64,000 nucleotides of DNA from Apus apus. Its lineage: Eukaryota; Chordata; Aves; Apodiformes; Apodidae. Position numbers and translations under genes: made by a program. The notes below the pieces were generated by a model, which saw only the letters and a list, made by a program, of their open reading frames with translations, was not told the DNA's origin and did no database searches. The stretch lies in NCBI RefSeq assembly GCF_020740795.1, contig NC_067283.1, forward strand, positions 58,745,966 through 58,809,965. Reading direction: 5' to 3'. Positions 45,696 to 59,899 of the stretch are shown piece after piece. Positions within the stretch are counted from its first letter, which is position 1; every line of letters begins with the position of its first letter.

Positions 45696-48600
45696 CTTCA
45701 ATGAGCAAAATAAATTTCTACATTAAGTAAATGTAGAACAAGGAGGGAAATGTAGCCTGACAGAAAGATAAAACATTTAGCAGCACTGGAATTTTACAAA
45801 GCCAGAAGCTTCTACTAGCAAGTAGGCTTTGCCTTCCAGCACTCCTGAGCTATAGTTTAAAGATCACTTAGTTGCAAACTCAACCGATTTTTGGGAAATA
45901 TCAGTTTGGAGGGGAAGCATTCTCTGAAGCCATCACTATGCCACATCTACAGGAGCCTGTCTCATAACTCACTTGAATTAGACAAAAAAAACCAAAACAA
46001 GCAAAGGCAAATCTTAATCCCACAAAAACATAAGCATATGCACCATGCCTCCTAAGTAGCCCTTGTCATCTGTGATGATGTATGGAAAAAGACGGACTCG
46101 ATATACTGAAGAGTTTAGACTGGGTCTCAGATGCTGTCAGCTACCTCATGATTCACCACCTCTCCAGTCAAGTGAGAAACAGATACGGGAAATGCACTGT
46201 GGAGGGCACAGGAAAATGCAGGGTGCAAGATAAACACATGAAACTTGCATCCTACAATCAAAACACTGAAACACTCTGCAAATGTCTGGCTTGCAAAGGT
46301 TTATTCACATACTGTATCTTCCAGATAAGAGTCCGTTTTGCTCCTTAGAGATAGTCACAACACTGCAGTGTCACTCTTGTCTATGCAAGTGATTTGGCTC
46401 AAGAGTTGTGACTTTAATATACTTTGTCTAAATTGTTATTTACTATGCTACTGCATGAACAATTAATCATGTCAGAATACATTTCTGAATCATGAACTTA
46501 TAAGGGACAAAGACTAAGATGAAGATGGTAAAATCTCTCCAAAGAAATCTTTCTAGCTTTCGGAGTAGCAATGAAGAAGTATGTGCTACTTTAATGGCGA
46601 ACAGCAATTCTCTTGGAAGTTGCCAAGATAAGGCAAAACCCTTCAACAGTTTGACACAACTGATATTAAGTTGCTATGTAAATTAACACACACATCAGAC
46701 ACTTTACATTTCTGGCTTATAATTACATATTTTTAAATAATAAGAACACAGTAATCTGTAACTCACTGATTTTAAATCATCACTGTTCAGTTTCTAAAGT
46801 GGACTTGAATTACAACTTTGATAATAGACAGCTGATAGAGACCACAGTTACAACTGTTTCTGCAAACTTGCTTGTTAACAAGTTCGTTGGGAAAGAGATG
46901 TCCCCAGGCTTGCAGCATCAACCCTACTATCTCAATGTAAAAGTGCAGACAGGACTGAGGATTCAGTACTATTTTAGGAAGTGTGAAGCCTGCTCTCTGC
47001 CCTGGTCCAACACCCACAGCTATTTTAGTAACACTGACATTTGATGGAAAACAGAGAGAATGACAAGGGTGAAAGAAGGGCCACTTGTTTTTCCATGAAA
47101 GCTGCAAGAAAAGAGAATAATTTAAAAATCTGACTTCAGTGCTGTGAGCTAGAAAAAGACATGTCCAATTCCAAAATCTCGAGAAGAAAACTTTAAGATA
47201 GAATGATATTTGGAAAGATTTGAAAAAGAAATTTGGAAAGAAAATGAGACCGTATGTGAAGGATAAAGAGGATTAAATAGAAACACACCTTTTTACTATA
47301 TTGTATCTTTAATTTTAGTAAACTACGATATTATAGCTAATGAAGAAAACTAATTCTTATGTATTTCCTCACTTTTCCTCCTTCTTCCGTCTTGTGTGAG
47401 AGGTTGTTTGGGACATACTTGCTTGTTTAATATTTTGTGATTGATTTTACTTTATGAGTAGAGAGCTTAAGTGTGAAGTGTGGGTCTGGAGGGACATGAG
47501 CCCTTATGAGATCTGCAGTAATTGTTTAGAGACAGATTTTTTAAACAAGTGAAATCCCTACAGTCACTAAGAACCCTTGAAATCATGTGTGTTGTCATTT
47601 CAGTTACAAGCATTCCAAAAGTATTTGGGAATTTGGGTCATATAACCAAAAAGCAAGGGCAATTTAACTTGGCTCATATGATGAGGTTTCTATACTCTGC
47701 TGTATTCCTCCTCCTCCAGCACCACAATATGCCTCTTCATGAATCAGTTTCTGAACCATCATGCTGTACAGCATGACACTGAAGCACCACAAGGACTGTG
47801 AAGGTTTGTCCTGCAGATGCTCATAAAGAAGAGGTGTTGCCAACCCAATCTGCATGTGCTCATCTGTTAGACATCTCTGTTCCCTGTCCTTCTGTAAAAT
47901 GAGGCTAACGTAGTATTTTTCAACCTCACAAAAATACTGTGCAAAAAACGACTATATGTATGATCTCTGATTGCTACCTCAATGGGGATCATATCTGTCA
48001 TACAAATCGTTGGCATCACGTTTAGATGTCCAAAAACTTCCCAAGTATGTAACAACACTCCCTGTATTATTTGAGTGCCTTGAAAGTGTTAAAATGAAGC
48101 CCACAGCGGCTGTACGTTTCTCATTCTCAATCTTGTTTGCTGTGCTGCTCAAACTGCAGGTAGCAGGTTAAACACAGCAAAAAAACCCCAACAAAACAAA
48201 GCAAAAAAAACCCAACAAAAAAACCCAAAAAAACCCCTTCCCTTTCCAATTTCTGCCAGAAAAGAGCCAGAAAAATGCAGCATATTTTCCATATCCCTTC
48301 AAAACACATGTACTAAAAAACTGACACATGTAAGCATCCCTGCAGCGACAGCGAGAGACCAGATAGCACTGCAAAAATCATAAACAAACACAACCAACAT
48401 GGATGAATGTATAGTTTTGGTTTCAAAGTCAGGGAGAAATTATCAAATGCTAGCTAAAATAATTTCTAATTAAGGGTTGATAACACAAAAAATAGTGAAA
48501 GACTGCTATTTTAGACACTGACTTATGTGCACAAGCACGGTATTGGTTTGTATTTTTTACTAATGGATATAGACCAAAAAAATATTGCTAATACCACCTA

Positions 48601-49051
48601 CGTGTCATCTAATACCTTTCATTCCTTAATTTGCAAAGGAAGCAAACATCCTCTTTGCTCTCTAGATGAGAAAACTCAGCCATAATATGGAATTCAAATT
48701 TACCCTAAGCAGAGTAGTTATTGGCTGAACTGAACTGAGAATATAGCACGGGCCTCCTGGGACCAGGTTCTAGATAAAAACCACACTGCTTACAAGGACT
48801 TTGATTCTTATCCTGCCAACTGGGGTAATGGAAACAACCCTCTCTTTGTGAAATCTGCAGTGTTTCTGAGACACACAAACAGAGCATAACTCCATATGAC
48901 TTCATTCTTTAGGAAATCAGGCCAGAAAGTGGCCAGTTTTTTCTGAGAAAGTGGAGCTCCAGAGAAGCTCAGTCTTGAGAGATTACTTGGACAATGGAGC
49001 ACCAGGTCTGCCAGAACCTGAAAGCAGAGAACTGAAAGATGCCCTAAAGAT
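45696..49051. other. No gene; RAMP3 intron presumed
   Basis: AT-rich sequence with an A/C-rich tract at 48176-48238. Several ORFs of 60-106 codons lack splice context or domains. Confidence 0.55.
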
Positions 49052-49199
49052 GCCCTCTGTGGATAACCCATCCCTGGAAGTGTTCAAGGACAGGCTGGAT
49101 GGGGCCTTGAGCAAACTGATTAGTGAGAGGAGTCCCTGCCCATGCAGGACAGTTGGAACTAGATGATCTTTGAGGTCCCTTCTAACCTAAACCATTCTA
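49052..49199 (+). mobile_element. CR1 LINE 3' terminal fragment
   Basis: Short 5'-truncated copy: PSLEVFKDRLDGAL coding block (about 49067), then GTTGGAACTAGATGATC and the terminal ACCATTCTA. Confidence 0.85.
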
Positions 49200-50699
49200 C
49201 CTATGTTATAAATTAATTCTGCATAGTTATTTACCTCTTCTCTCTCTTCATTTCCACAAAAAAACCCTCAGTACACATGCCACATGAGACCCCCAACATG
49301 CTTCAACAGAGCCCTGATAACAGGCTATCAGAAGAGAGAGCTTCTGGAGCATTGCACAGTAAGTGAACCACACCACAGTACCAGAAATCAAACATAAAAC
49401 GGAGGTGGAACTCATAAATCTTGCTTTCACCTCACTTAATTCCTCTGAAAATGTGTCAAGTTCAAACATCATTCAACAAATGGCTTGTCAATTTTAAGTT
49501 CTGCACAAAGCAGAAGCAAGCTCTGTTTTGGAAAGATGAACTTTGCTGCTAGCTTTAAATTAAGAAAAAATATGCACAGGAGCAGCCTAAAAGATGGAAA
49601 CTTGAATGAGCAACAGTAGAGTTTGCAGTTTGCCTGACTTAAGAGTCAGTTCCCTTGAATAATTCTCAATAGCAAAACAAACGCATTCAAAACCACAGAC
49701 ACCTTCCCCAATATTCACAATCAGCTGGTGATACTGCATCCTCAAATACCACCACCCCAATCATAAATTAACTCTTATATTTGCTACTTATTTCCTGTTC
49801 AGCATTGCTCTTTACCTACCAGTTGAAATGTCACAACAGGTGGCTGTGGGCTTTCCATGTACAAACAGGTATTTGCTTGCAGTCAATAGAGAAAAAAAGA
49901 CAACAGCTTAACAAAGTGTTGAAAGGAGAAACTGTACAAAAGCACAAGACAGCTCAGTGGCTCAGAGAATTTAACTATATTAAACATCCTAAGTGAAGAC
50001 ATTTACATTGATACAAAGGCATTATACTTTCCCTTACCAATTCAATACTGTTCAGTAGTGATTATCCTTTCAGAAAAGCTAACAAAAAACACACTTCCCC
50101 TAAAGTTAATTAATAAAAGCCTAATTACTTCGTATTAAGAGTATTACTTTGAAGCAGAATAGGTCTGAATGCTAAATTATGTAAAAAGACCAAGTATTTC
50201 TCAGGGAGTCCAATCCACTAATTCCTTAAACAACTAAAAGTCTGCTCTCCTAAAATTCAGTGTCCTTACTTACTCTACACTTCATCTGGCCCCTATCCCT
50301 CAAGACTGTGAACTCCACCCAGGCATGATGACTGCAGATTAGGCTGCCACAAACTTATCTCTAACAGGAACATATCCCAGTCTGCCTTCAGGGACCTTGT
50401 GAGACCTTGTGCATACATTCACAGCAGCTACAGAGATGGCAGTAAGGGCAACATTCTTTGTTAAGCAAAACACAGGGAATGCAATTCACCCTTCAGCGAA
50501 AACAGAGTAAGGCAAGAGTTACTTTAGAAAGGCACTCAAGCTGCTCTCTGTTTCAGCAGCCTCCTAAGCATTCACATCTCAAAGGCTAAGGAGCTGCAGC
50601 CAATTTAAGTTCTTTTTCTTCTAAAGTTTAATAGATCCTCAAGGTAATGCTGTATTTCAGGTCCTTACCTCAGTAACAGGAGGCCTTGCAGACTTACTA
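49200..50699. other. No feature recognised
   Basis: AT-rich non-coding sequence inside the presumed RAMP3 intron. Confidence 0.55.
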
Positions 50700-51540
50700 C
50701 ATCAAAACCCACCAAAGCAAAACTAATCTGCTTACCATGGTAGAAGTAATAACCAGATGGTTGGAAACATACCCTGTAACCCAAACCACTACCCAAAACT
50801 CCATCCTGAGCCTTGAAAAGCAAGTTCTGTAGCAACACAGAACTTAAGAAAGAATGGAGTCAGACAATGGGACTCATTTCCAAAACAACCTCATTAGCAC
50901 TTGGGCAAAGGAACATGACACTGATTGGCTGTATCACATTCCCTATTACACACCAGCTGCCAGAAAGCCTGAACAGTACAATAAACTGTCAAAGACCGTA
51001 CTGAAAGGTATGGGTGCTGGGACATATAAGCAGCAGGATGCAAAAATAGCAGAAACTACCTGGCTAGTGAATATCAGAGGATCAGGTAATTGACCTGATC
51101 AAACAAAATACCTCCATGTTGTGGAGGGAGATAAGGTCCCTCTAATGCATGCAGGGAACTGGCTGGGAAAGACAGCACTGTTTGCTTCTTCCTTGGGAAA
51201 ATGTAAACCTGTTTGTGGGATTGCATTTGCCTACGGAATCAGTACACTTGGTGGGTAATGCAGTAATCTGTTAAGGCAATTCTGCTTTCTCCCAAACACA
51301 TCAGTTGCTTTGTTCATTCACCTTGTAAAGTTTGCTACAAATAATGGCTTATTTGACACCACTTTCCTAAAAATGTTCCAACTCTATGCTAAACCCATTA
51401 TTCCACCACTGCTTCCAAAATTAAATGCTTATCCTGCTTCAGCCCAATCCTCCAATGTCTGGAGAAGAGCTAGAGTCAGGACAGAAGAGCCAGTCCCCAG
51501 CCCATAGCTGCTCTGAGGTAGTCATTTGCAGCTCATTCTC
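50700..51540 (+). pseudogene. ERV-L-like integrase remnant
   Basis: The region 50735-51093 reads MVEVITRWLETYPV, then ESDNGTHFQNNLI (second catalytic Asp, about 50860) and DWLYHIPYYTPAA followed by an eroded Glu region. This is the integrase core of a class III element. Downstream, GKTALF and GKCKPVCGIAFAYG (about 51160-51230) fit the pol C-terminal tail. Frames are interrupted. The catalytic and zinc domains upstream are missing. Confidence 0.8.
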
Positions 51541-51688
51541 TGTATCAGCTTAGCAGCTCAAGGCTTTTTTTTCCATTGATACATAATAGAATATCTGTTA
51601 GTAAATTCAATAGAAATATAGCCTAATAAAAGTTTACTAAAATAATGAATTTCTATACTAAGGGTTGCTTTTAAAACAAGGTGCTTTG

Positions 51689-52204
51689 TGAAACTATCAG
51701 TCAACTATGCCAAGCATCCTGTAGGTTGTGATAACATCAAGTCTTCTAAGACCCTGGGCGCCTACAGACAACATTTATGTGGACTCTGACCCACCTGGGC
51801 AATCTACCAGCGGGAGACTGGAGACAGGACAAAGACGACAAAGGACTAGAATCAACAAAGAACCCCACAGGAGACCCTTGAGCCTGCATAATTACAAAGA
51901 TAGCCAATTCCAGGAAATAAAATGACTATGTAGAAGAATTCTGGGAACTCATTGACATGGAACTGAATATGCATGTTTTTGGTGTATATTAGTAGGGATG
52001 TTTCCCTGACTCGTTGGAGCACTCATGGTGGAGAATCCCCAGTGCTTCCCAGCGCTGCAATAAAGAATGCCTGCTCAATAACAGCTTGTTTGTTGTTATT
52101 GGGTCTTGATCTCGGAATCCTTACCCAGCCGCACCTAGCCTCCCACTGCGGTGAGGAGTGTTAGAAAGCAAGGGGGTTTGGAAGCTCCGAATTTTTTTGT
52201 TTCA
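51689..52204 (+). mobile_element. Candidate LTR of the ERV-L-like element
   Basis: Begins TGAAACTATC and ends TTGTTTCA (inverted termini of the same type as the LTR at 24687). AATAAA at 52059-52064 sits in AGCGCTGCAATAAAGAATGC. A GT-rich U5 follows (TTGTTGTTATTGGG). No matching target duplication or polypurine tract was found, so boundaries are tentative. Confidence 0.6.
52059..52064 (+). terminator. Polyadenylation signal AATAAA in the LTR
   Basis: AATAAA with a GT-rich stretch 25-40 nt downstream, the usual retroviral R/U5 context. Confidence 0.7.
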
Positions 52205-53529
52205 CCATCTAGATGAACCAAGCTGACATGCAAGCAAAGAAAATCTGGCTCTAATCCAGATCAGTGTTGCACAGCTGAGCCTCCGGGCAGCTATTCAACA
52301 CAGGCACCTGTGAACATAGTAATTTTTATGACCAGCAGAAAAAAACCTCACTAGATAAGAAATAACAGAAGAGCCCTCCTAAATAATTCCATTTACATAT
52401 ACAAGCTGCTTTGGAGTCCATTTTATAAAAGGATATTAAATTGTCATCTCCTGAATGAAAGTTGTTTTTGGATTCCACTCAGTCCAAAGTAGTACAAGCC
52501 TTTTATAACAGAGACCATCATTTCTCAGAGTGGAAACAGGGGAAAAAATATAATACCCACCTGTGAAAAAGAAATCACAGGTTAACCAGGCTCACACTTT
52601 GAGAAACACCCACTGCAGCCAAATGCACAGAGGGAAAAATGAATAAATAAATAATTTTCATTCAATAATAAATAAAACTGATCTGCTTCTAAGTTGAATC
52701 ATAATTTCCATTGCCCTCCTTACTTAACTTTCATGACCATGCCAAGAATGTAGGTATTTATGGAAAATTATTTTTATACACACCAATACAATTCCTCTAA
52801 TTACAAAATCCATTTGCTTTGGGAAGACAGTGGACAGCTAATGAACAAGAGATGTTTGCAGCATTGAATAATAAATGTATTCTTTAAAATTGCAACATGT
52901 CCATGGACAGGTCACAAACAAGACCAAAATTGATTAAAAATTAACCATGGAATCAATGGAACAGTAACATTAGAAAATTATTTAAGGTATACCATAAAGA
53001 TTGGATAAGGGAAGCAACACGTATAGAAAAGTCCTGCTTATCTACTATTCAGATATGCGATTGTTTTTTAATGTGACTTTGACAGTACAGCTTGTACATT
53101 ATTGAAAGTGCATTTTTTCCTTTCTTACATCTTCCGCTCTTACTTGTGGAGGTAAAGACATATGCCTTCCCCTTAAGTAACTTCCTGTGCTTTGTGGCTT
53201 TCCAGGTTTGTTCTGACAACTCATACAGCCAACAGAAGGAAATGGTGGACCCTATTTCTTCTCCACAACTATTTATGGAAGACGAGTGCTGCAACACTTC
53301 GTGGAGTTGCTTAAAGACAAGTCAGCACCCTACAAAGCAGGTGCAAAAATACTATGGCAGGAGATTTTGGATGACATTCAGTAATATTGGCTGCAGATCA
53401 GAAAAGAGGGACCTTGAGAGGCATCTTGAGGGTGTCACCTGAGAGAGGCAGCTGCTTCTCAGCTTCTGGCTCTCCTGAGTTTACACAACTTCTCCTTGGG
53501 TCCTTCGTAATTTGAGAAACAACAGTACA
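52205..53529. other. No feature recognised
   Basis: AT-rich non-coding sequence; the 116-codon ORF at 53092-53442 has no recognisable domain. Confidence 0.55.
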
Positions 53530-54578
53530 AAGCATTCAATACTGTACTATACAACATCCTGGTATCAAAACGGGAATGATACAGATTTGATGGATGGACC
53601 ACTCAGCGGGTAAGGGACTGGCTGGACGGTCGCACTCCAAGAGTGGTGATCAACAGCTCCATGTCCAGATGGAGACCATGGATGGGTGGTGCTGTTTAAC
53701 ATCTTTGTTGGTGACATGGACAGTGAAATTGAGTGCACACTCAGCAAGTTTGCCAACACCCAACTTTGTGCTGTGGTCAAGATGCTGGAAGGGAGGGATG
53801 CCATCCAGAGGGACCTCTATAAGCTTGAGAAGTGGGTTCATGCAAACTGGCTGAAGTTGAACAAGGTCAAGTGCAAGGTCCTGCACTTGGGGCGGGGCAA
53901 TTCCAAGCACAAACAGAGGTTGGGTGGAGAATGGACTGAGAACAGCCCTGAGAAGAAGGAGATGGTGGTGATAGCAGACAAGCTCAACATGGGCTGGCAA
54001 TGTGCGTTTGACCCCAGAAAGCCAACCATGTCCTGGGGTGCATCAAAGGAAGAGTGACAAGGGAGGTGATTCACCACTCTACTTTGTTCTTGTGAGACCC
54101 CATCTGGAGTACTGTGCCTAGGACTGGAGCTCCTGGGCCACGAAGATCATCAGAAGGCTCGAGCACCTCTGCTATGAAGACAGGCTGAGAGAGCTCAGGT
54201 TGTTCAGCTTGGAGAAGAGAAGGCTCTGGGGAGACGTCATAGCGGCCTTCCAGTATCTGAAGGGGTCCTAAAAGAAAGCTGTGGAGGGACTTTTTACAAT
54301 GGCATAAAACAATAGGACAAGGGGCAACAGATTTAAACTTGAAAAGAGGAGATTCACATGAGACATCAGGAGGAAATTATTTAGTGTGAGGGTGGCGAGA
54401 CACTGGAATAGGTTGCCCAAGGAAGTTGTGGAAGCTCCATCCCTGGAAGCATTCAAGGGCAGGTTGGATGGAGCTCTAAGCAACGTGATCCAGTGCGAAG
54501 TGCCCCTGCAAATGCAGGGAGTTGGATCTAGATATCTTTTTCTTCCAACCCTAGCCAGTCTATGATTCATGATTCTAT
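53530..54578 (+). mobile_element. CR1 LINE, RT C-terminal half and 3' end
   Basis: Begins before the RT core ([21 protein letters not shown]). It passes a damaged catalytic box, SKFANTQLC where CR1 has FADDTQL (about 53745), and the LHLGRGNSKHKQRLGGEW block. It ends with GTTGGATCTAGAT and TCTATGATTCATGATTCTAT. Stops and frameshifts occur after 54057. Same subfamily as the outer CR1 at 9135-12716. Confidence 0.92.
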
Positions 54579-57507
54579 AATAATACAGCTATCACCTATG
54601 AAAGATTACAAACCCTTGCCATAAGAAAGCTATCACGGGATTTGTTAATTTTTAAGCACTGTCACTAGCCAAGTAGTGGTTTTACTTTTTGACCCTTTAT
54701 CCAATTCCTGTTTGGATGATGACAACACGGCCTTATTTTCATACTGGCAATTAAAAACTTTTTTTTTTTTTTTCCCCATGCACAGTGATAGTCAAAAGCA
54801 GCAACAATCTTACATTTTTCTACTTATTTTTTCACAAGCAGTAACATTAACACCTTACACGTGTATAGAACATGTCAGCTTAGATACGTATCAGTTATAT
54901 ATATTTCCCAGTAATATGATGCAAAAAATATATGATAGATTACAGTGCAATGTGATAAAATACACATAACACAGACCATCTTAAGATCATTCTGCTACTT
55001 AAGCTACCTTCCTGAAGATAAAAATCAGACTCAGAGACTCAGTGATAACTCCCAGTCCCACAAGATGTACAATGGAGGTAGACATGGAACCCAGTTCTAG
55101 ATGCCAGAACGTACATTTTAACATTTCCCTTCCTAAAACCCATCTATATTATGAGCTGATACTCACCCTAATAAGAAATGTTACATTTCAGTTGTTATTG
55201 AAATGTGTGAAGGACATTTGTATTCCCAAGAGGAATGTTGAACATCAGTTTCATGAAAGCTCATAATTTTTCACCTAAGCACTATGCCATTTCAACCTTT
55301 GTTCTTTCCATCCTTACACATTCAGCCCTTATCACAGAAAAAATTATTTAATTTTACAAAGCTGGTGTACCTCTATTATTTTTGTAAGTACTACAGTAAT
55401 TTAATACATTGCCATCAAGTTTATCAATGCAGGTATCAACTTAAATGTCTGCACTTTGCAAATTATACAATAGGCTGATGAAGGTGACTAATGTTTTTCA
55501 GAGTGCACAACATAGCATTTGTTGCCTGAATATACTTTCCAACATTGCATTATATACTGTTTAGCATGGAAAAATAGAAATGCCAGAGCCTTGTCAATTA
55601 ACCATATAAAATACTTTTAAAAAGTATTGTTATATAATAAACATCCGTAATTGAAACAAGACCCTTAATACAGAACAAATGGTGGTATTAATTCATACCT
55701 CATTGTACTGTCAACAGTTAATAACATGACTAATACCACATGTAGCCTGAAGCAAGAAAATCTCTTTTTGCCTCTGCTGAGTTAATATGGGTTATTATAT
55801 GTTTATGGTTGATCCATTTAGATAAAAAGAATATAGAAAATGTCTTGCAAACCAAGCCAGAAGAACAGAAGTTTTTATTAAGTATTCATTTTCATAAAAC
55901 GCTTATCTTCATTTGCATTTTCACTGTCTCTGAAACTACACTGTCCGTGACATTTGCATGGCATAAATTATAACTGTCTATCAGTTATTTTACCACCAAC
56001 TATATTTAGGAAGAAATCTTATGTATTGCTTATTTTGAAATACAATCTTTAATAATAAGCTCCATTAAATTTGTTTTCTATTACTGATCTTGCCACAGTA
56101 AAATTCAAAGAGAGCATGAAAGGAGTTGAAAAGGTGTATCAGCTGGCAGTCATGAGATTTAACAGCAAAATACTTTCTAAGATAACCTCTGAATTACTTA
56201 CACTATTTTTTGCAAGTGATATTATTAAATACTTGTATATACATATTATATACATATACATTATTACATATATATGTATTATATACACATATATACATAT
56301 ATACACACATATATATTATACATATGTATTATGCATTATATACGAACACATTATATATTTATACATATTATTATATACTTGTATCCTGAACAATTTTTTG
56401 TTTGACTTGGTAAATAAGCACTGACACACCAATTCCATGCTGTGGGTGCAAGCTACCAGCCATTAGTCCAATGCATCTACTGCAGTAAGCTTCAGTTTGA
56501 CTCACAGCATCCTTACTAAAATATTGTAACTGGTGTCTTCAGGTGACCTTAACTTCATCAGTGTTGAAAACTCTTCCAGAACTTCCATAAGCCAAAAGTG
56601 GTATTTACATTGGTGACCTCCTAGCAAATATGAGATTTCACTATGTTTTTTAAAACAGTAACTCATTACAAATAAATGTAACAGATGTCAAAACTTGTTG
56701 AAAAAAACACTTGAAAAACTGAAATCTGATAGTAAAAACTGAAGTGTTTTCAGGTACTGGTAACGAAAACGTGGTTTTTTTTCCTACAGAGTAGCAGGCT
56801 CAGAAAATCCCTCTTTTTCTTACACTGGTAACAACTTTCATAAAGATTTGCAAAATCATCTGTAAAGTGAAGAAGAGAAAGTTCTGAGCTCTTAAAGCCT
56901 TGAAGAGATGGAGAATGCACTACAAAAGCATACAATTTTGGCATGGTAACAGTCATCATCATTTTATCAGTGGCAGGCCCAGATTTTTTAGTTTAACAAA
57001 TGGCTCAACAAGAAAGATGCAGTTAACACTGATGAAGAACAACCTCCAATCATCTTCTCCCCTTTCTTCAGCAATGGCATCCCATACTTGGAGGTTTTCT
57101 AGACTGCAGTTACAATATGTATTGTGATATAAATAACAAATAACATTGTTCTACTTCCCCAGATTTGAAATCCTGAAAGTTTGTGTATTTAATTCAACAG
57201 CCTCCCAAGATTGGCCCATTTCTCCTTACTCAACCTGTTTACTGGTTTGAAAGAAGCTCTTCAAAGCAAGGTTTCCTTTGTAAAAAAACAAGATTTTTCA
57301 GTGTCTAAAATGAAAACTCAAGAAAGCTCATCAGATTAAAAGTTGCTAAGTAAGTCTTTGCTAGTTTGCAGCACAGCTATTTCTACAATATGCTGCAGAT
57401 CAAAGTGATGGCTTTGCATTTTTAAGCAAAATGGCCTTAAGGTCTTCATATAATTAAAAATGCAATTAAATTTCAGAAGTCATACTTACAATCATTCATT
57501 AAAAATA
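54579..57507. other. No gene; contains a TA-rich repeat
   Basis: Very AT-rich; contains a T17 run near 54759 and the TA repeat listed separately. Nothing coding is recognised. Confidence 0.6.
56235..56396 (+). repeat. TA-rich microsatellite
   Basis: Irregular TATACA/TATATA repeats. The 117-codon frame across it (56071-56424) is a by-product of the repeat. Confidence 0.9.
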
Positions 57508-57851
57508 TGATGTTCAGCCTGAAGAAGAGGACTCCAGAGGGACCTTACAGTGACTTTCCAATACCTCAAAGGGGCCTGTTAGAAGGCTGGGGAAGAACTG
57601 TTCACAATAGGAGAGGGCATGATGGTTTTAAGCTAGAACAGGGTAGATTTAGGTTGGCTATTAGGAAAAAGTTCTTTAATATGAGGGTGGTGGATCACTG
57701 GAACAAGTTGCCTAGAGAGGTGGTGGAGGACCCATCCCTGGAGACACTCAAGGTCAGGCTTGATGGGGCTCTGAGCAATCTGGTCGAGCTGGAGATGTCC
57801 CTGCTTACTGTAGGAGGGTTGGACTAGGTGACCTTTATAGGTCCCTTACAA
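57508..57851 (+). mobile_element. CR1 LINE 3' end
   Basis: Starts TTCAGCCTGAAGAAGAG; C-terminal block FNMRVVDHWNKLPREVV; 3' UTR GGGTTGGACTAGGTGACC. The terminal octamers are not preserved. ORF 57507-57827 is nearly continuous. Confidence 0.9.
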
Positions 57852-59894
57852 AGGGAAGATATTAGAAAGTAGTGTCCAAAGCCAAAAGCTAATTCACTAC
57901 CCCATCTGGAATTATCAAATGTAGATTTCATTTTCACAGCCATGAATTGTACAAAATGTCTTTTGCTCTCCTATGTAGTAAAGGAAAGTACAACTGTATT
58001 AAGTAACCATATTTCAGTCTCTGAATTGATTAGGATGAATGTAATTATGCTGTAATTGTGTATTCTTGCCTCACGTGGAATCTTGGTCTCTGAATGCAAA
58101 CTAATCACTTCATTCACATTCATCAGGACATACTCTAGTCTATACAATATGAAGCAAAGCTAATATATTTCACACAAAAGTAACAAATTCACCCGAAATG
58201 CAGTTCCTCTTAAAGATATTCTTTAAGATATATATATATGTAAAGACAGAATCATAGACAGGCCATGCCTTTACATTAACTTCTCAGAAACTTTGTGGCT
58301 AGAAGAGCCAATCCTAAACAGCAAGTGAATGTGGATGTTTTCACCACAGCCATGAAGCTAGCAATCCGGTCAGATTTTATAAATTGTACTGCTTTTTTCT
58401 TTCCAATTTTTTAAATAATATATGACAAATTTCTACAATGAAAAATTCCTATTGTCAGCTACCAGCATAATGGCAACACAGCTACTCAAATATGACATTC
58501 TTTTCCATTGCTTTACTTACACCTAACTGCTTTTCTTTGCATTTGAAAAGAAAGGCATAAGTCACAGAAGGAAAGTAATAGGTTTTGGAGGGTAGTAAGT
58601 AGCAGCTTGATTTTGCCACTCCTGCCATGACCTCTAGAAGTTTTTAGAAGGAAACTTTACTTCGGAATTATTGCAAATTTTTGTATTTTAGGAGGTGAAA
58701 GAAATGCACAGGTAGAAAGGGTGAAATATCAGCATTATCTGTATTTCACGGAAAGCTTAAAAAAAAGCAGCAACTGTATTTGTATGGAATGCTCAAAGGA
58801 AGATCACCCTATTAAAGAAGTAGAAAATGCATCTACCACAGCAGTCCAAATTTTTCTATATCACACTTAATGGCAAATAAATTACACTGACATGAGGCCA
58901 CAGTTTTTTTCAGCCTTTCTTCATAGAGACGCTACGCTGACAAAGAATACTGTCTTCTACAAAATCTGGGCTGTAAATCTGGGAGTGGTTGTACCAGGCT
59001 AAATACGGAATTTTGGTTCCCTCTCCCAGTAAATCTTCAGGGAAAATACGTAATTACTCTTCAGACACATACAGAATGTTACTCAAAAACACTGCGGAAG
59101 ATAATCTGGAGAGCAGGCAACAATACAGTGAGCCTTTCTTATGGAAGTACATTTGTGATTTGAAACATTTTACCATGACTGCATCCAAGATAATGCATAA
59201 CCAATGTCCTAGTCTGCCTACTATGATATAAATCCTAACACAAATACAGACACACACCCCCTACATGGCACAGCTCAGTAAGAGTGGAACTCCATTTAAT
59301 CAGTACTATTCTAGATCTAAAATCATGGGTGTGCTGGCCACTCAAAGGTTTGGCTTCAGGCAGCCCCACTTCTCTTGTATGAGAAAATCATATCCAAAAA
59401 TCCAGAATTGAGGCTTTTCTGATAATGTAGAAAAAAATGGGCCAAAGGCTTCCACTTTCTAATCATGAGACATGTTATCATGGCAACAAATTGTCTTACA
59501 TGAACCAGTGCCTCACTTTAGCTGCAAATCAAATGCAGCTTTTCACAGTATCTTCTATATATGTTTTGACATGACGAGCTGGATGCAATCACCAGAATCT
59601 AGATCAGACCTCCTAAAGCAGTCAATGGGGAAAGATGAAATAAACTTATAGAGCCAACCAAGAATATGACCCATTTTGGAGAGCTCTTACATACACACTC
59701 AACCAGCAGAAGTGATTATGTCCAAGCTTTAACAACTGGACAATTTCATCTTGGATTGCACATTTTGTTTCCACAGTTTGTTTTCCCATTGATCTTAATG
59801 TAATCTGGCTTTCTTTTCTTTAACTTTGACTATGTTTTCTTTCAAAAATAGGCACTTTTATCATTAGTTTAGTTTAGTTGGGCCAAATTTTAGT
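57852..59894. other. No feature recognised
   Basis: AT-rich non-coding sequence in the presumed RAMP3 intron. Confidence 0.55.
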
Positions 59895-59899
59895 AGACA

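Noticed and set aside
56071..56424. 117-codon ORF with Tyr/Ile-rich sequence
   Set aside because: Translation of a TA-rich microsatellite with no start context or homology.
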